Shown here piece by piece: positions 1-7,685 of a DNA stretch of 19,318 bases (position 1 is its first letter; each line of letters begins with the position of its first letter). The notes under the pieces are model-generated. The model saw only the letters and a list, made by a program, of their open reading frames with translations. It did no database searches and was not told the DNA's origin. The stretch comes from an uncultured Clostridia bacterium (GTDB taxonomy: Bacteria; Bacillota; Clostridia; UBA1381), in contig CAJOPD010000039.1 in the NCBI GenBank assembly GCA_905236685.1, forward strand, positions 1-19,318, in the 5' to 3' direction. The position numbers were made by a program, and so were the translations under genes.

Positions 1-728
1 AAAAAGCCCGAAAGATACGCCGCGTCAAAGTTCACCATTTCCGAATAGTTATACGGCTCCAAGGAGTCCATCAAATCATCGTCCATCTTGACGCTTGCAT
101 CGACAGGTATTTTTTTGAAGCTCATTTTACCGTCAACATCTATCAGGTAATGCTTTACCTCTGTGATATTATAGTCACCGCTTGAATAGTGCAGCGTTTT
201 TGTTCCTTCCAAAAGCATCTGCCCGTCCACAGTTGCGTCAAAGAGCCAGAACGGCACATACACGCCCTGAATTTTGCCGATTTTTTGCTTTTTTACAAAG
301 TTATTCGGCAAAAGGCGTTTGCCTTTAAAATGCGCTTTTATCGAGTTTTCAAGCCCCTCTTTATCAACCTTAAAAGGAATAATCCCGTTGGGCTTTAAAC
401 CCTTTCCTACCCTATCGCTTAGAATAATTTCATTGTCGCAGTAAGGACAATGCGTTGCGGCAGTCTGCGGGTTTGTTTCAATCTCCGCACCGCAGGAACG
501 GCAAACATAAATCACCGTATCCTCAAATGTTTCTTTGCTCTGTTCAAAACCCTTTTTATAGTCCTGCCAGTCAAATTCCGCATCACCGTCATTTGATTCG
601 TAAAACTTTTTCAGCGTTTCAACATCATATTCGCTGTTGCAGGCATTACATTTAAGTTTGCCCTCCGAATCATAGACAAGCGGTGAGCCGCAGGAAAGGC
701 ATTTATACGATAGCGTTTCCCCCGTCAT
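1..728 (-). CDS. Double zinc-ribbon (TFIIB-type) protein, partial 3' end
   Basis: The frame is open from an ATG at 728 to the window edge, giving the first 242 codons; the C-terminus is missing. Two zinc-ribbon knuckles are visible: CxxC pairs at Cys10/Cys13 and Cys27/Cys30, then Cys76/Cys79 and Cys94/Cys97. A conserved-looking stretch follows with GIIPFKVDKEGLE (about 115-127) and GVYVPFWLFDATVDG (about 155-169). This matches the clostridial family usually annotated as TFIIB-type zinc ribbon-containing protein, normally about 350 residues. Its function is not established and I do not infer one. The start is set by an AGGGGGAG ribosome site 5 nt upstream. It has its own promoter at 758-786, so it is a separate transcript from purL and ordinary host chromosome. 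Confidence 0.85.
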   Translation of the reverse strand, partial: MTGETLSYKCLSCGSPLVYDSEGKLKCNACNSEYDVETLKKFYESNDGDAEFDWQDYKKGFEQSKETFEDTVIYVCRSCGAEIETNPQTAATHCPYCDNEIILSDRVGKGLKPNGIIPFKVDKEGLENSIKAHFKGKRLLPNNFVKKQKIGKIQGVYVPFWLFDATVDGQMLLEGTKTLHYSSGDYNITEVKHYLIDVDGKMSFKKIPVDASVKMDDDLMDSLEPYNYSEMVNFDAAYLSGF

Positions 729-757
729 AAAACTCCCCCTAATTTTATACTGTTTTA

Positions 758-786
758 ATTATACTATACGAATATTTAAAATTCAA
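758..786 (-). promoter_or_regulatory. Sigma-A promoter for the zinc-ribbon gene
   Basis: On the minus strand there is a TTGAAT -35 box (786-781), a 17-nt spacer and a perfect TATAAT -10 box (763-758). Transcription should start near 751, leaving a leader of about 23 nt that contains the AGGGGGAG ribosome site before the ATG at 728. Box match and spacing are near consensus. No operator-like repeat is visible around it. Confidence 0.78.
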
Positions 787-795
787 TAGAATTTT

Positions 796-860
796 AAAAT
801 AAAACAAGGCGGTAAATTTGACTTGCCAAAAATTGATTTCAGCCATCTAATTCCCGCCTT
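796..860 (-). terminator. Possible weak terminator after purL
   Basis: Read on the minus strand just after the purL stop, AAGGCGG (860-854) can pair with CCGCCTT (812-806), followed by GTTTTATTTT. The 7-bp GC-rich stem and U-rich tail fit an intrinsic terminator, but the 41-nt loop is unusually long. It lies between the purL stop and the next promoter, where a terminator would be expected. Confidence 0.33.
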
Positions 861-868
861 CTGATTGG

Positions 869-3800
869 TTATTTAAAATAGTTTACCGCCGACTCGAAAA
901 TATGCATATCGTAATTTCCCAAAACATTTTTATAGAGCCCGTTTCCTATTCTTTCGCTATGCCCCATTTTTCCGAAAACTCTGCCGTCAGGTGAGGTTAT
1001 GCCCTCGATTGCATAAACCGAGCCGTTGGGATTAAAGCGTATATCGCTTGACGCATTGCCCTCAAAATCAACATACTGCGTTGCAATCTGACCGTTTTCC
1101 GCAAGCTTTTTAATCCATTCCTCGCTTGCCAAAAATCTTCCTTCGCCGTGAGAAACGGGAACGCTGTAAATCTCGCCCACCTGCGTTTTGGAAAGCCACG
1201 GCGACTTATTTGAAGCCACTCTCGTGCGCACAATTTTCGACTGATGCCTTAAAATTGTATTAAATGTGAGGGTGGGACAGTTTTCGTCTGTATCGCCGAT
1301 TTCTCCGAACGGCACAAGCCCGAGTTTGATTAGCGCCTGAAAGCCGTTGCATATTCCGCACATAAGCCCGTCACGGTTTTTAAGCAGATTATTTGCCTCA
1401 TTTTTTACCGCGTCATTTCTGAAAAATGCTGATATGAATTTTCCGCTCCCGTCAGGCTCATCGCCGCCCGAAAAGCCGCCCGGGATAAAGATTATCTGCG
1501 ATGTTTTTATTTTATCCGCAAATTCATCAGCGCTTTTTGCTATTGCCGACGCCGTCAAGTTATTTACTACAAAAATTTCAGCCTCACCGCCTGCTTCAAT
1601 TATGGCATTTTTGCTGTCATATTCGCAGTTTGTTCCTGCAAAAACGGGTATCAGCGCCTTCGGCACCGCTTTTTTGATATGCGGTGCGCTTACCGCGCCT
1701 TTAACATATTCAAAGTTTTTAACAGGGATATTTTTTTCAGCTATATTGCACTTATAAACACTTTCCAGCTTATTTTCATATTCCGACAAGATACTGTCGA
1801 GGCTGACCTTTTCCGTCTTATATGAAATCGCCCTTTCGGAAACAATTCTGCCTATTACCCGCTCTTTTGTTTCGCCTTCCGTTTCCAATATGAATGAGCC
1901 GTACTTATACCCGAAAATATCGTTTAAAGAGCAGTTTGGGGCGTACTCAAAGCCAAAGCCGTTACCTATACACATCTTCATAACAGCCTCGGCAATACCG
2001 CCCATTCCCAAGGTGTAACAGGAAACGGCTTTTTTGCTTTTTAGAAGGCTGTTTACCTTGGCAAACACAGAAATAAGCGATTTTATCTCGGGAAGTCCGT
2101 TTTCGTCATATTCGGGCGAAATCAAAACGGCGTTATTTCCCGCCTTTTTAAATTCGGGAGATACTATGTTGGGGATTTTATCGGTAGTAACCGCAAAGGA
2201 AACCAGCGTGGGCGGAACATCTAAATCGTCAAAGCTTCCGCTCATTGAGTCCTTTCCGCCGATTGACGCAATCCCCAAATCCATTTGCGCGCGGAAAGCG
2301 CCCAAAATTGATGCAAGCGGTTTGCCCCAGCGGTTTTTGTCCTTGCCGAGCCGTTCAAAATACTCCTGAAATGTTAGATATACATCGGAAAATTCCGCAC
2401 CCGTTGCAATCAGTTTGCACACCGATTCGATTACCGCAAGGTATGCGCCCGCGAACTGATTTTTTTCCGAAATGAACGGATTAAAACCGTATGACATTAA
2501 GGAGCAGTCCTCGGTATGCTTTTTCTCGGTCGGGATTTTATGCACCATTGCCTGTATCGGCGTGAGCTGATATTTTCCGCCGAACGCCATTAAAACGGTG
2601 CCTGCGCCGATTGTCGAATCAAATCTCTCCGAAAGACCTCTTTTTGAGCAAATATTGAGGTCGGACGCCGTTTTTAGATAGTTTTCGGAAAATGTGCCCG
2701 AAATTTCCTTATTAAACGCCTTATTTTCCGCAACCTCTATATCAATATGCTTTTCCGCACCGTTTGAGTTAAGGAAATCACGACTCAAATTTACGATTTC
2801 ACTGCCGCGCCAGTTCATAACAAGGCGCTTTTCCTCCGTAACCTCGGCAACAACAGTTGCCTTTAAGTTTTCTCTGTTTGCAAGCCCGATAAACTTTTCA
2901 GCGTCCTCCCGCGCCGTCACAACCGCCATACGCTCCTGTGACTCGCTTATCGCAAGCTCTGTGCCGTCAAGTCCCTCATACTTTTTTGGTACTAAATCAA
3001 GATTGATTTTCAACCCGTCGGCAAGCTCGCCTATTGCAACCGAAACACCGCCTGCTCCGAAATCGTTACAGCGTTTTATCATACGGCTGACCGTTTTATC
3101 TCTGAAAAATCTTTGCAGTTTTCTTTCCTCGGGCGCGTTTCCCTTTTGCACCTCTGCGCCGCAGTTTTCCAGCGACTCCTTTGTATGAGATTTTGACGAG
3201 CCTGTCGCCCCGCCAAGACCGTCTCTGCCTGTATCTCCGCCAATCAGGATAACCAAATCACAAGGCTCGGGTCTTTCTCTTACCACATTTTCCTGAGGCG
3301 CCGCCGCAATAACTGCGCCTATTTCCATTCTTTTTGCCTCATAGCCGTCGTGATAAATTTCGTCAACAATCCCCGTTGCAAGTCCTATCTGATTTCCGTA
3401 TGATGAGTAGCCCGCCGCCGCTGTTGTAACAATTTTTCTTTGCGGCAGTTTTCCCTCTATCGTTTCGGAAAGCGGTTTTAACGGATTTCCCGCACCCGTT
3501 ACGCGCATAGCGCCGTAAACATACGCCCTGCCCGAAAGCGGGTCGCGTATCGCACCGCCTATACAGGTGGCGGCGCCGCCGAAGGGCTCGATTTCTGTCG
3601 GGTGGTTATGCGTTTCGTTCTTGAACAGCAAAAGCCAGTCCTCTTTTTTTCCGTCCTCCTCGATTTCAATCTTGACAGTGCAGGCGTTTATTTCCTCCGA
3701 GTCATCAAGCTTTTCAAGCTTGCCCTGCTTTTTTAAATACCTTGCAACAACTGTTGCTATTTCCATAAGTGAAATCGGCTTATTTTCGCGCCCGATTTCC

Positions 3801-4558
3801 TTTCGCACTTTCAAATACTCATTATATGTATCTTCAATCAGTTTATCCTCAAATTTTACGCTGTCTATTGTCGTCAAAAATGTGGTATGCCGACAATGGT
3901 CCGACCAATAGGTATCTATCACCTTTATTTCGGTTATGGTAGGCTCTCTGTTTTCGCTTATAAAATAGCCCTGACAAAAGAGTATATCGTCAATATCCAT
4001 AGCAAGCGAATTCTTTTCGATAAATTCCGCAAGCTCCGCTTTTGAAAGCTTATTAAAGCCGTACAGGGTTTTAACATTCTGCGGCAGTTCATAGTCTGTC
4101 TTTAAGGTTTTCGGCTTATCAAAAGACGCCTCGCGCGCTTCCACGGGGTTTATTACATACTTCTTTACGGCGCTTAGTTCATCATCTGAAATATCGCCGT
4201 AAAGCATATATATTTTTGCCGTTTTTACCGTAGGTCTTTCACATACCGACATAATCTGTATGCATTGTTCGGCAGAATCGGCGCGCTGGTCAAACTGTCC
4301 AGGCAGGTATTCCGCCGCAAACGCCCTTGCGTCCGTAAAATCTATGCCGTCGCTCACTATATCAAGCTGTGGCTCTGAAAAAACGGTCTTTTTTGCTTTT
4401 TCAAATATTTCCTCCGATATATTTTCGGTATCATATCTGTTTACAATCCTAACCTTTTCAAGACCTTTTATGCCCAAAAGGCTTTTTAAATCGCCGAAAA
4501 GAGCGTCCGCCTCCTGCGCAAGCCCCTGCTTTTTCTCGACATAAATTCTGTATATCAC
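869..4558 (-). CDS. purL: Phosphoribosylformylglycinamidine synthase, single-chain clostridial form
   Basis: A cytosolic enzyme of de novo purine synthesis: FGAR + ATP + glutamine gives FGAM. The 1229-residue chain is the long fused form, with an N-terminal PurS-like/linker region (about 1-200), two AIRS-type ATP-binding halves, and a C-terminal class-I glutamine amidotransferase domain (about 1000-1229). Visible motifs are DTYWSDHCRHTTF, FKNETHNHPTEIEPFGGAAT, GGDTGRDGLGGATGSSKSH, and in the amidotransferase domain MCGICNGFQ with nucleophile Cys1070 and the GHSER motif with His1200/Glu1202. The start is GTG at 4558, served by GGAGGAAT 4 nt upstream that lies inside the end of purD; GTGA is shared with the purD stop, indicating translational coupling. 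The gene looks intact. Because a prophage sits just upstream, its normal operon promoter is displaced and no convincing replacement is visible. Confidence 0.97.
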   Translation of the reverse strand: MIYRIYVEKKQGLAQEADALFGDLKSLLGIKGLEKVRIVNRYDTENISEEIFEKAKKTVFSEPQLDIVSDGIDFTDARAFAAEYLPGQFDQRADSAEQCIQIMSVCERPTVKTAKIYMLYGDISDDELSAVKKYVINPVEAREASFDKPKTLKTDYELPQNVKTLYGFNKLSKAELAEFIEKNSLAMDIDDILFCQGYFISENREPTITEIKVIDTYWSDHCRHTTFLTTIDSVKFEDKLIEDTYNEYLKVRKEIGRENKPISLMEIATVVARYLKKQGKLEKLDDSEEINACTVKIEIEEDGKKEDWLLLFKNETHNHPTEIEPFGGAATCIGGAIRDPLSGRAYVYGAMRVTGAGNPLKPLSETIEGKLPQRKIVTTAAAGYSSYGNQIGLATGIVDEIYHDGYEAKRMEIGAVIAAAPQENVVRERPEPCDLVILIGGDTGRDGLGGATGSSKSHTKESLENCGAEVQKGNAPEERKLQRFFRDKTVSRMIKRCNDFGAGGVSVAIGELADGLKINLDLVPKKYEGLDGTELAISESQERMAVVTAREDAEKFIGLANRENLKATVVAEVTEEKRLVMNWRGSEIVNLSRDFLNSNGAEKHIDIEVAENKAFNKEISGTFSENYLKTASDLNICSKRGLSERFDSTIGAGTVLMAFGGKYQLTPIQAMVHKIPTEKKHTEDCSLMSYGFNPFISEKNQFAGAYLAVIESVCKLIATGAEFSDVYLTFQEYFERLGKDKNRWGKPLASILGAFRAQMDLGIASIGGKDSMSGSFDDLDVPPTLVSFAVTTDKIPNIVSPEFKKAGNNAVLISPEYDENGLPEIKSLISVFAKVNSLLKSKKAVSCYTLGMGGIAEAVMKMCIGNGFGFEYAPNCSLNDIFGYKYGSFILETEGETKERVIGRIVSERAISYKTEKVSLDSILSEYENKLESVYKCNIAEKNIPVKNFEYVKGAVSAPHIKKAVPKALIPVFAGTNCEYDSKNAIIEAGGEAEIFVVNNLTASAIAKSADEFADKIKTSQIIFIPGGFSGGDEPDGSGKFISAFFRNDAVKNEANNLLKNRDGLMCGICNGFQALIKLGLVPFGEIGDTDENCPTLTFNTILRHQSKIVRTRVASNKSPWLSKTQVGEIYSVPVSHGEGRFLASEEWIKKLAENGQIATQYVDFEGNASSDIRFNPNGSVYAIEGITSPDGRVFGKMGHSERIGNGLYKNVLGNYDMHIFESAVNYFK

Positions 4559-4674
4559 CGAAATTCCTCCTTTAACGCCAAAAGCGCTCTTTTGCCTATG
4601 TCTTTTCTGTAATATGCATTATCGAACTTAATTCTTTTTACCTTTTCATACGCTGAATTTATTGCGTTTTCTGT
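4555..4674 (-). pseudogene. purD: 3' fragment of purD (phosphoribosylamine-glycine ligase)
   Basis: The frame ending in TGA at 4557-4555 encodes a tail ending SAYEKVKRIKFDNAYYRKDIG followed by KRALLALKEEFR. The YRKDIG..AL signature and the AY..V..I.F pattern before it are the C-terminus of PurD, the GAR synthetase that attaches glycine to phosphoribosylamine. Only about 40 of the usual ~420 residues are present. Upstream of about 4675 the same frame becomes unrelated sequence running into a phage terminator, and the only in-frame ATG (4746) lies inside the terminator stem, so it is not a start. The fragment is therefore not translated as it stands. It still carries the purL ribosome site. The rest of purD should lie at the far end of the prophage, either disrupted or completed by a phage-supplied 3' end. 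Confidence 0.8.
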
Positions 4675-4716
4675 TGCTTGCCGAGAAAAATGAGAAAGTT
4701 TTACAAATAGAGCGCG
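4650..4716. other. Prophage-host junction (attachment site region)
   Basis: PurD-like coding is recognisable up to about 4674; the phage late-operon terminator begins at 4717. The crossover site must lie in or near this interval, most likely inside the last 40 codons of purD. The core sequence cannot be fixed without the other end of the prophage or an uninterrupted purD. The phage side here is the lysis end; the integrase would be expected near the opposite end. Confidence 0.55.
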
Positions 4717-4750
4717 AAAAAAATGCGTAGTCAAAAGACTACGCATTTTT
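4717..4750 (-). terminator. Strong bidirectional intrinsic terminator at the prophage end
   Basis: A perfect 14-bp stem (4719-4732 with 4737-4750), AAAA loop on the plus strand, centred on ATGCGTAGTC/GACTACGCAT. On the minus strand it ends in seven U (4723-4717), so it terminates the phage late operon after the endolysin gene. The A-run on the other side makes it functional from the plus direction too. It insulates purL from phage late transcription. Confidence 0.9.
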
Positions 4751-4790
4751 AAACCAGGTGGCCGTTAAGTGATGGAATGGTCTAATTTGA

Positions 4791-5543
4791 TTACTTATAA
4801 AGCCCAGCCCTGTCGTTTATAACAAGAACACGCATAAGCGTTTCGGGAAGGTTTAAATCGCTGTCGCTTGCTCCCGAATATATGCCCCTGTCCAAAAGTT
4901 TCTGTACTGTCGGTCTTGCCCAGTCGGGAAGCTCCTTCGTATAGTGATATATCCTCTCCTTTGCAAGCGTCAGCTCCTCAACTCGCTTTACAAGAGCATT
5001 AAATTTTCTTTGTTCCTCTAATGTCATAGAAGTACCCCCTTCAATCTTGTTTTTAAACTCTGTCCATTTCCCTTCATCAATAAACGGAGCAGGGCAAAGC
5101 TTGCCCGTTACATCAAAATGGCGTATAACCCTTTCAGTCGGGACATTGTGCTTATCCATAAGATAGCGTATAAGCTCTATTGCATTTTCAATAGTTCCTT
5201 CTTCAAAATACCATTCGCCGTCTTTCAGCTTACAGCACAACTCCACTCCTATCGAATTTGAATTTGTGCATTTGTCGTAAAATGTATGTCCCAAATTGCT
5301 TTGCAGTCCGCCGCCGCAGTGCCACGCCTTATCTTTGTCGAGTACGACTTGATAAATGTCTTTTTCATCAACAAAATAGTGAGCTGATGCGGAAGTTGAA
5401 TTTTTATAAAGATAATCAGCGTTATTTTTGGCAGTCGATACCGCTCCGACAAAATGAACAACGATATAGTTATTTTTCTTATTCGCCATCGCGGTGTAAT
5501 TAAAAGGCGTGAGCTTCTTTTTAATCTCCATGTTCCAGTTCAT
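4791..5543 (-). CDS. Phage endolysin, N-acetylmuramoyl-L-alanine amidase (Amidase_2)
   Basis: Cleaves the amide bond between N-acetylmuramic acid and L-alanine of peptidoglycan, for host lysis. The 250-residue product has an amidase_2 domain at about 10-165 with likely zinc ligands His30 (IVVHFVG), His142 and Cys150 (RHFDVTGKLCPAPF). A short charged linker (about 172-200) follows, then a C-terminal module (about 203-250) of the ELPDWARPTVQKLLDRG type ending in RVLVINDRAGLY, common on clostridial phage lysins and probably wall-binding. There is no signal peptide. I chose the ATG at 5543, preceded by GGGGGA 3 nt upstream; a TTG at 5585 would extend into the previous gene without a better ribosome site. 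It is the last gene of the late operon. No holin gene lies beside it. Confidence 0.92.
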   Translation of the reverse strand: MNWNMEIKKKLTPFNYTAMANKKNNYIVVHFVGAVSTAKNNADYLYKNSTSASAHYFVDEKDIYQVVLDKDKAWHCGGGLQSNLGHTFYDKCTNSNSIGVELCCKLKDGEWYFEEGTIENAIELIRYLMDKHNVPTERVIRHFDVTGKLCPAPFIDEGKWTEFKNKIEGGTSMTLEEQRKFNALVKRVEELTLAKERIYHYTKELPDWARPTVQKLLDRGIYSGASDSDLNLPETLMRVLVINDRAGLYK

Positions 5544-5577
5544 TTTCCCCCAACCTTTCTCTATGTAATAATTTTTA

Positions 5578-7371
5578 CTAAACAATTGTCATTGACTTGT
5601 ACGCCTTAGCCACTGCGGTAAACGAGCCCGTAATCCGCTTAGGCGCAGCCGTGCCGTATGGATAGTAAATAGTTATTCCTGTCGTATTGTCCGCCCACGC
5701 TCTCGCCGCTGTTGTGCCCGAACCGCCATAGAAATCTGCTTGTGATTTGCAATGTAATATTACGCTTCTTACGCCCGATGGGTAACTGTTAGACCCGAAG
5801 GTGCCCCAAAACTTTGTTATACCCGCAGGAATTTCGACTTCTGTGAGGTTTGGACAACCCTGAAAAGTATTTGTCAGCTGTCCTGCCGTTGTATCGCCGA
5901 TAAGCAAAACGGGCAGCTTAACGGTTCGCAAGCCTGAGCAAGTTGCAAAAGTACCCGTTCCCGTAAATTCAGTGATTGTGTCGGGAAGAATAAGATTTAT
6001 CATACCAGCCGTTAAGTCATTACGATTTTTAAACGCATCGCCCAGCTTTGTAACCGTGTACCCAAAAACTCCGTCATAGACCGTGCAGGGTATAGTCACA
6101 TTCACAGAAACTCGCGATACAGCAATACCCGTAAGTGTAACAGTTAATCCGTCTGCATTTACCGTATACTTGAACTCTCCGCAGGTAAATGTATTGCCGA
6201 CCGTTGAAGAACGGCTTAAAAAACGCTTTGCAATCCCTGTCGTTATCATTAAACTGTACGGCTCTGCTGTTGCCGTAAACGAGCCTGTAATTCTTGTGGG
6301 CGCATCCGCACCGTCAGGATAGTATATTCTTATTCCCGTTTTATTATCTGCAAACGCTCTTGCTTCTGCCGTGTCTGAGCCGCCATAAAAATCTGCCTCC
6401 GTCTTGCATTTTAAGGACAGACTGTCAACCATACAGGTTTCCCTGAAAGTGCCGTATAACTTCGTTATACCCTCAGGTATTTCAACATTGAAAAGGTGAG
6501 AGCAGTAATGAAAGGTTTTCGTGAGTTTTCCGTCACCTGAACCGTCACCCGTCAATCCTTTCGGAAGGTGAATACCGCGCATACCGTTACAGCCGTAAAA
6601 GGTGGCTGTTCCCGTAAATTTGGTAATTGTATCGGGAAGTATAAGGCTTGTCATATTTGTTGTCTTTGCGCCTTGATTTTTAAACGCATCGCCCAGCTTT
6701 GTCACGGTGTACGCGAACACACCGTCGTATACTTCATCAGGCACGGTTATAATCCCAGAGAGTGCCTCCGCTGCGATTGCAGTCAGTGTAACGGTTGATG
6801 TATCGGTATTAACCGTATAGGTAAAATCACCGTCTGTAAAGGTTGCGCCGCTCGCAAGCCTTGCAATATTGACCTTCTTGTTTCCATCAATCGAAAGGTC
6901 TGTACCGTTTATCTGCACACCTTCAAGTTTACTTTCCATCAATGCATCAATAGCAACTTTATCCGTGAGCAGATGCCATACATCGTTAGACCAGACAATA
7001 AAGTCTCCTGTTTTAACCATTATTCCGCCAAGAGTTATTTCCGCAGGAGTATTTTGACTGAATATACGGACAACATCTCCTGTTTCAAAATTTGATTGAA
7101 GGTAATTTATCGTCGTTACTGTACCCTTGCCATATAGTCTCATACGGCGCAGTATAGTGTCTTGCTTTGCGTCAAGCGCAGTTTTAATCCCATCACTCGT
7201 GACAGGGTTATTGCTGTTTTCGGTAGGCACGGCATCAAAAGTCAATTCTTCTTGAAATCCAGTATGCCCTGAATGTTCAAAATCAAGATTTTTTAAATTG
7301 TCGTGTCTTTTTGTTCCAGAAGCATCGGGCAGGTGAATGGAAGATTTTTGTTTATTTTCTAAGTGTAGCAT
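5578..7371 (-). CDS. Tail fibre/receptor-binding protein with duplicated BspA-type leucine-rich repeats
   Basis: A 597-residue protein placed between the baseplate genes and the endolysin, the usual location of receptor-binding tail fibres. Residues about 1-70 (with DFEHSGHTGF and a SNNPVTSDGIKTALDAKQ segment) resemble the attachment end of clostridial phage fibres. Residues about 75-165 are a small beta-rich domain. Two similar halves (about 172-376 and 389-597) contain BspA/LRR_5-like strands such as LILPDTIT and VEIPEGITK, each ending in an IYYP..G..AP.RITGSFTA segment. Such solenoids bind surface glycans or proteins; the ligand here is unknown. The ATG at 7371 is preferred, with GGGGG 8 nt upstream overlapping the end of the previous gene; a GTG at 7386 is the alternative. 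Confidence 0.8.
   Translation of the reverse strand: MLHLENKQKSSIHLPDASGTKRHDNLKNLDFEHSGHTGFQEELTFDAVPTENSNNPVTSDGIKTALDAKQDTILRRMRLYGKGTVTTINYLQSNFETGDVVRIFSQNTPAEITLGGIMVKTGDFIVWSNDVWHLLTDKVAIDALMESKLEGVQINGTDLSIDGNKKVNIARLASGATFTDGDFTYTVNTDTSTVTLTAIAAEALSGIITVPDEVYDGVFAYTVTKLGDAFKNQGAKTTNMTSLILPDTITKFTGTATFYGCNGMRGIHLPKGLTGDGSGDGKLTKTFHYCSHLFNVEIPEGITKLYGTFRETCMVDSLSLKCKTEADFYGGSDTAEARAFADNKTGIRIYYPDGADAPTRITGSFTATAEPYSLMITTGIAKRFLSRSSTVGNTFTCGEFKYTVNADGLTVTLTGIAVSRVSVNVTIPCTVYDGVFGYTVTKLGDAFKNRNDLTAGMINLILPDTITEFTGTGTFATCSGLRTVKLPVLLIGDTTAGQLTNTFQGCPNLTEVEIPAGITKFWGTFGSNSYPSGVRSVILHCKSQADFYGGSGTTAARAWADNTTGITIYYPYGTAAPKRITGSFTAVAKAYKSMTIV
5581..6189 (-). repeat. Tail fibre internal repeat, copy B
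   Basis: Second (C-terminal) copy of a unit of about 205 residues; it aligns with 6244-6840 at an offset of about 217 residues. Shared stretches include YTVTKLGDAFKN, LILPDTIT, ADFYGGS and RITGSFTA. The DNA keeps a match of about 20 bases around AAACGCATCGCCCAGCTTTG (6031-6050 and 6682-6701, offset 651). Confidence 0.85.
6244..6840 (-). repeat. Tail fibre internal repeat, copy A
   Basis: First (N-terminal) copy of the same unit, from FTDGDFTYTV to about PYSLMI. The copies differ at many residues and by small indels (a two-residue shift before ADFYGGS), so the duplication is old or selected for divergence rather than recent. Confidence 0.85.
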
Positions 7372-7373
7372 AT

Positions 7374-7685
7374 CTAACACCCCCACTTAACTAAGAAGTC
7401 GCCACTAAGAGTGGTAACAACTTTTCCCGAATCCACAAGTAACATTTTAAAAATATAGTTTCCTATATCAAATGAGTTTTTTTCGGCATCTGTGAGCGTT
7501 ATTGAAAACCCGCCATCATTATACTGGAATTGCTCATCAACAACGGGCTGAGATGTTTCGTCAAGCGAAATGATAAATCTTAATATTGTATTATCACCCG
7601 CTTCGTCAGCCGTCGCGTGCAATTCAAAATGATCACCTTTTGTATATTCAATTATTTTTCCCTCATTTAAAATCTTAATCATCAT
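7374..7685 (-). CDS. Small baseplate/tail protein, BppU N-terminus-like
   Basis: A 103-residue beta-rich protein. The pattern KGDHFELHATADE, then GFSITLTDAEKNSFDIGNYIFKM..VDSGKVVTTLSGDFLV, resembles the small domain found in BppU-type baseplate proteins and in short proteins beside clostridial phage fibres. The likely role is linking baseplate and fibre, inferred mainly from position. The ATG at 7685 overlaps the upstream stop (ATGA); a second ATG directly follows and could be used instead, with GAGGTGAG serving both. Its stop overlaps the ribosome site of the tail fibre gene. Confidence 0.6.
   Translation of the reverse strand: MMIKILNEGKIIEYTKGDHFELHATADEAGDNTILRFIISLDETSQPVVDEQFQYNDGGFSITLTDAEKNSFDIGNYIFKMLLVDSGKVVTTLSGDFLVKWGC

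Noticed and set aside
805..890. Inverted repeat GGCGGTAAA (808-816) with TTTACCGCC (882-890) as a regulatory site
   Set aside because: One arm is inside the end of purL and the arms are 65 nt apart; more likely chance or part of the weak terminator region.
1347..3911. Several long plus-strand open frames opposite purL (for example 1347-1757, 2694-3188, 3567-3911)
   Set aside because: They mirror the intact, well-conserved purL frame, lack ribosome sites and encode Ser/Phe-rich low-quality protein typical of antisense shadows.
4700..4735. TTGACT in the terminator arm with TCTATT 17 nt later as a purL promoter
   Set aside because: The -10 box matches only four of six bases and the -35 is part of a strong hairpin; too weak to call.
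4555..4746. A 63-codon frame as a genuine small gene
   Set aside because: Its only ATG lies inside the terminator stem, and only the last ~40 residues look like a protein, namely the PurD C-terminus.
5544..5585. TTG at 5585 as the endolysin start
   Set aside because: The added 14 residues are not amidase-like and the ATG at 5543 has an excellent ribosome site.
5578..7371. Diversity-generating retroelement target in the tail fibre
   Set aside because: No reverse transcriptase or template repeat is in the window and the two fibre copies differ throughout rather than at clustered adenines.
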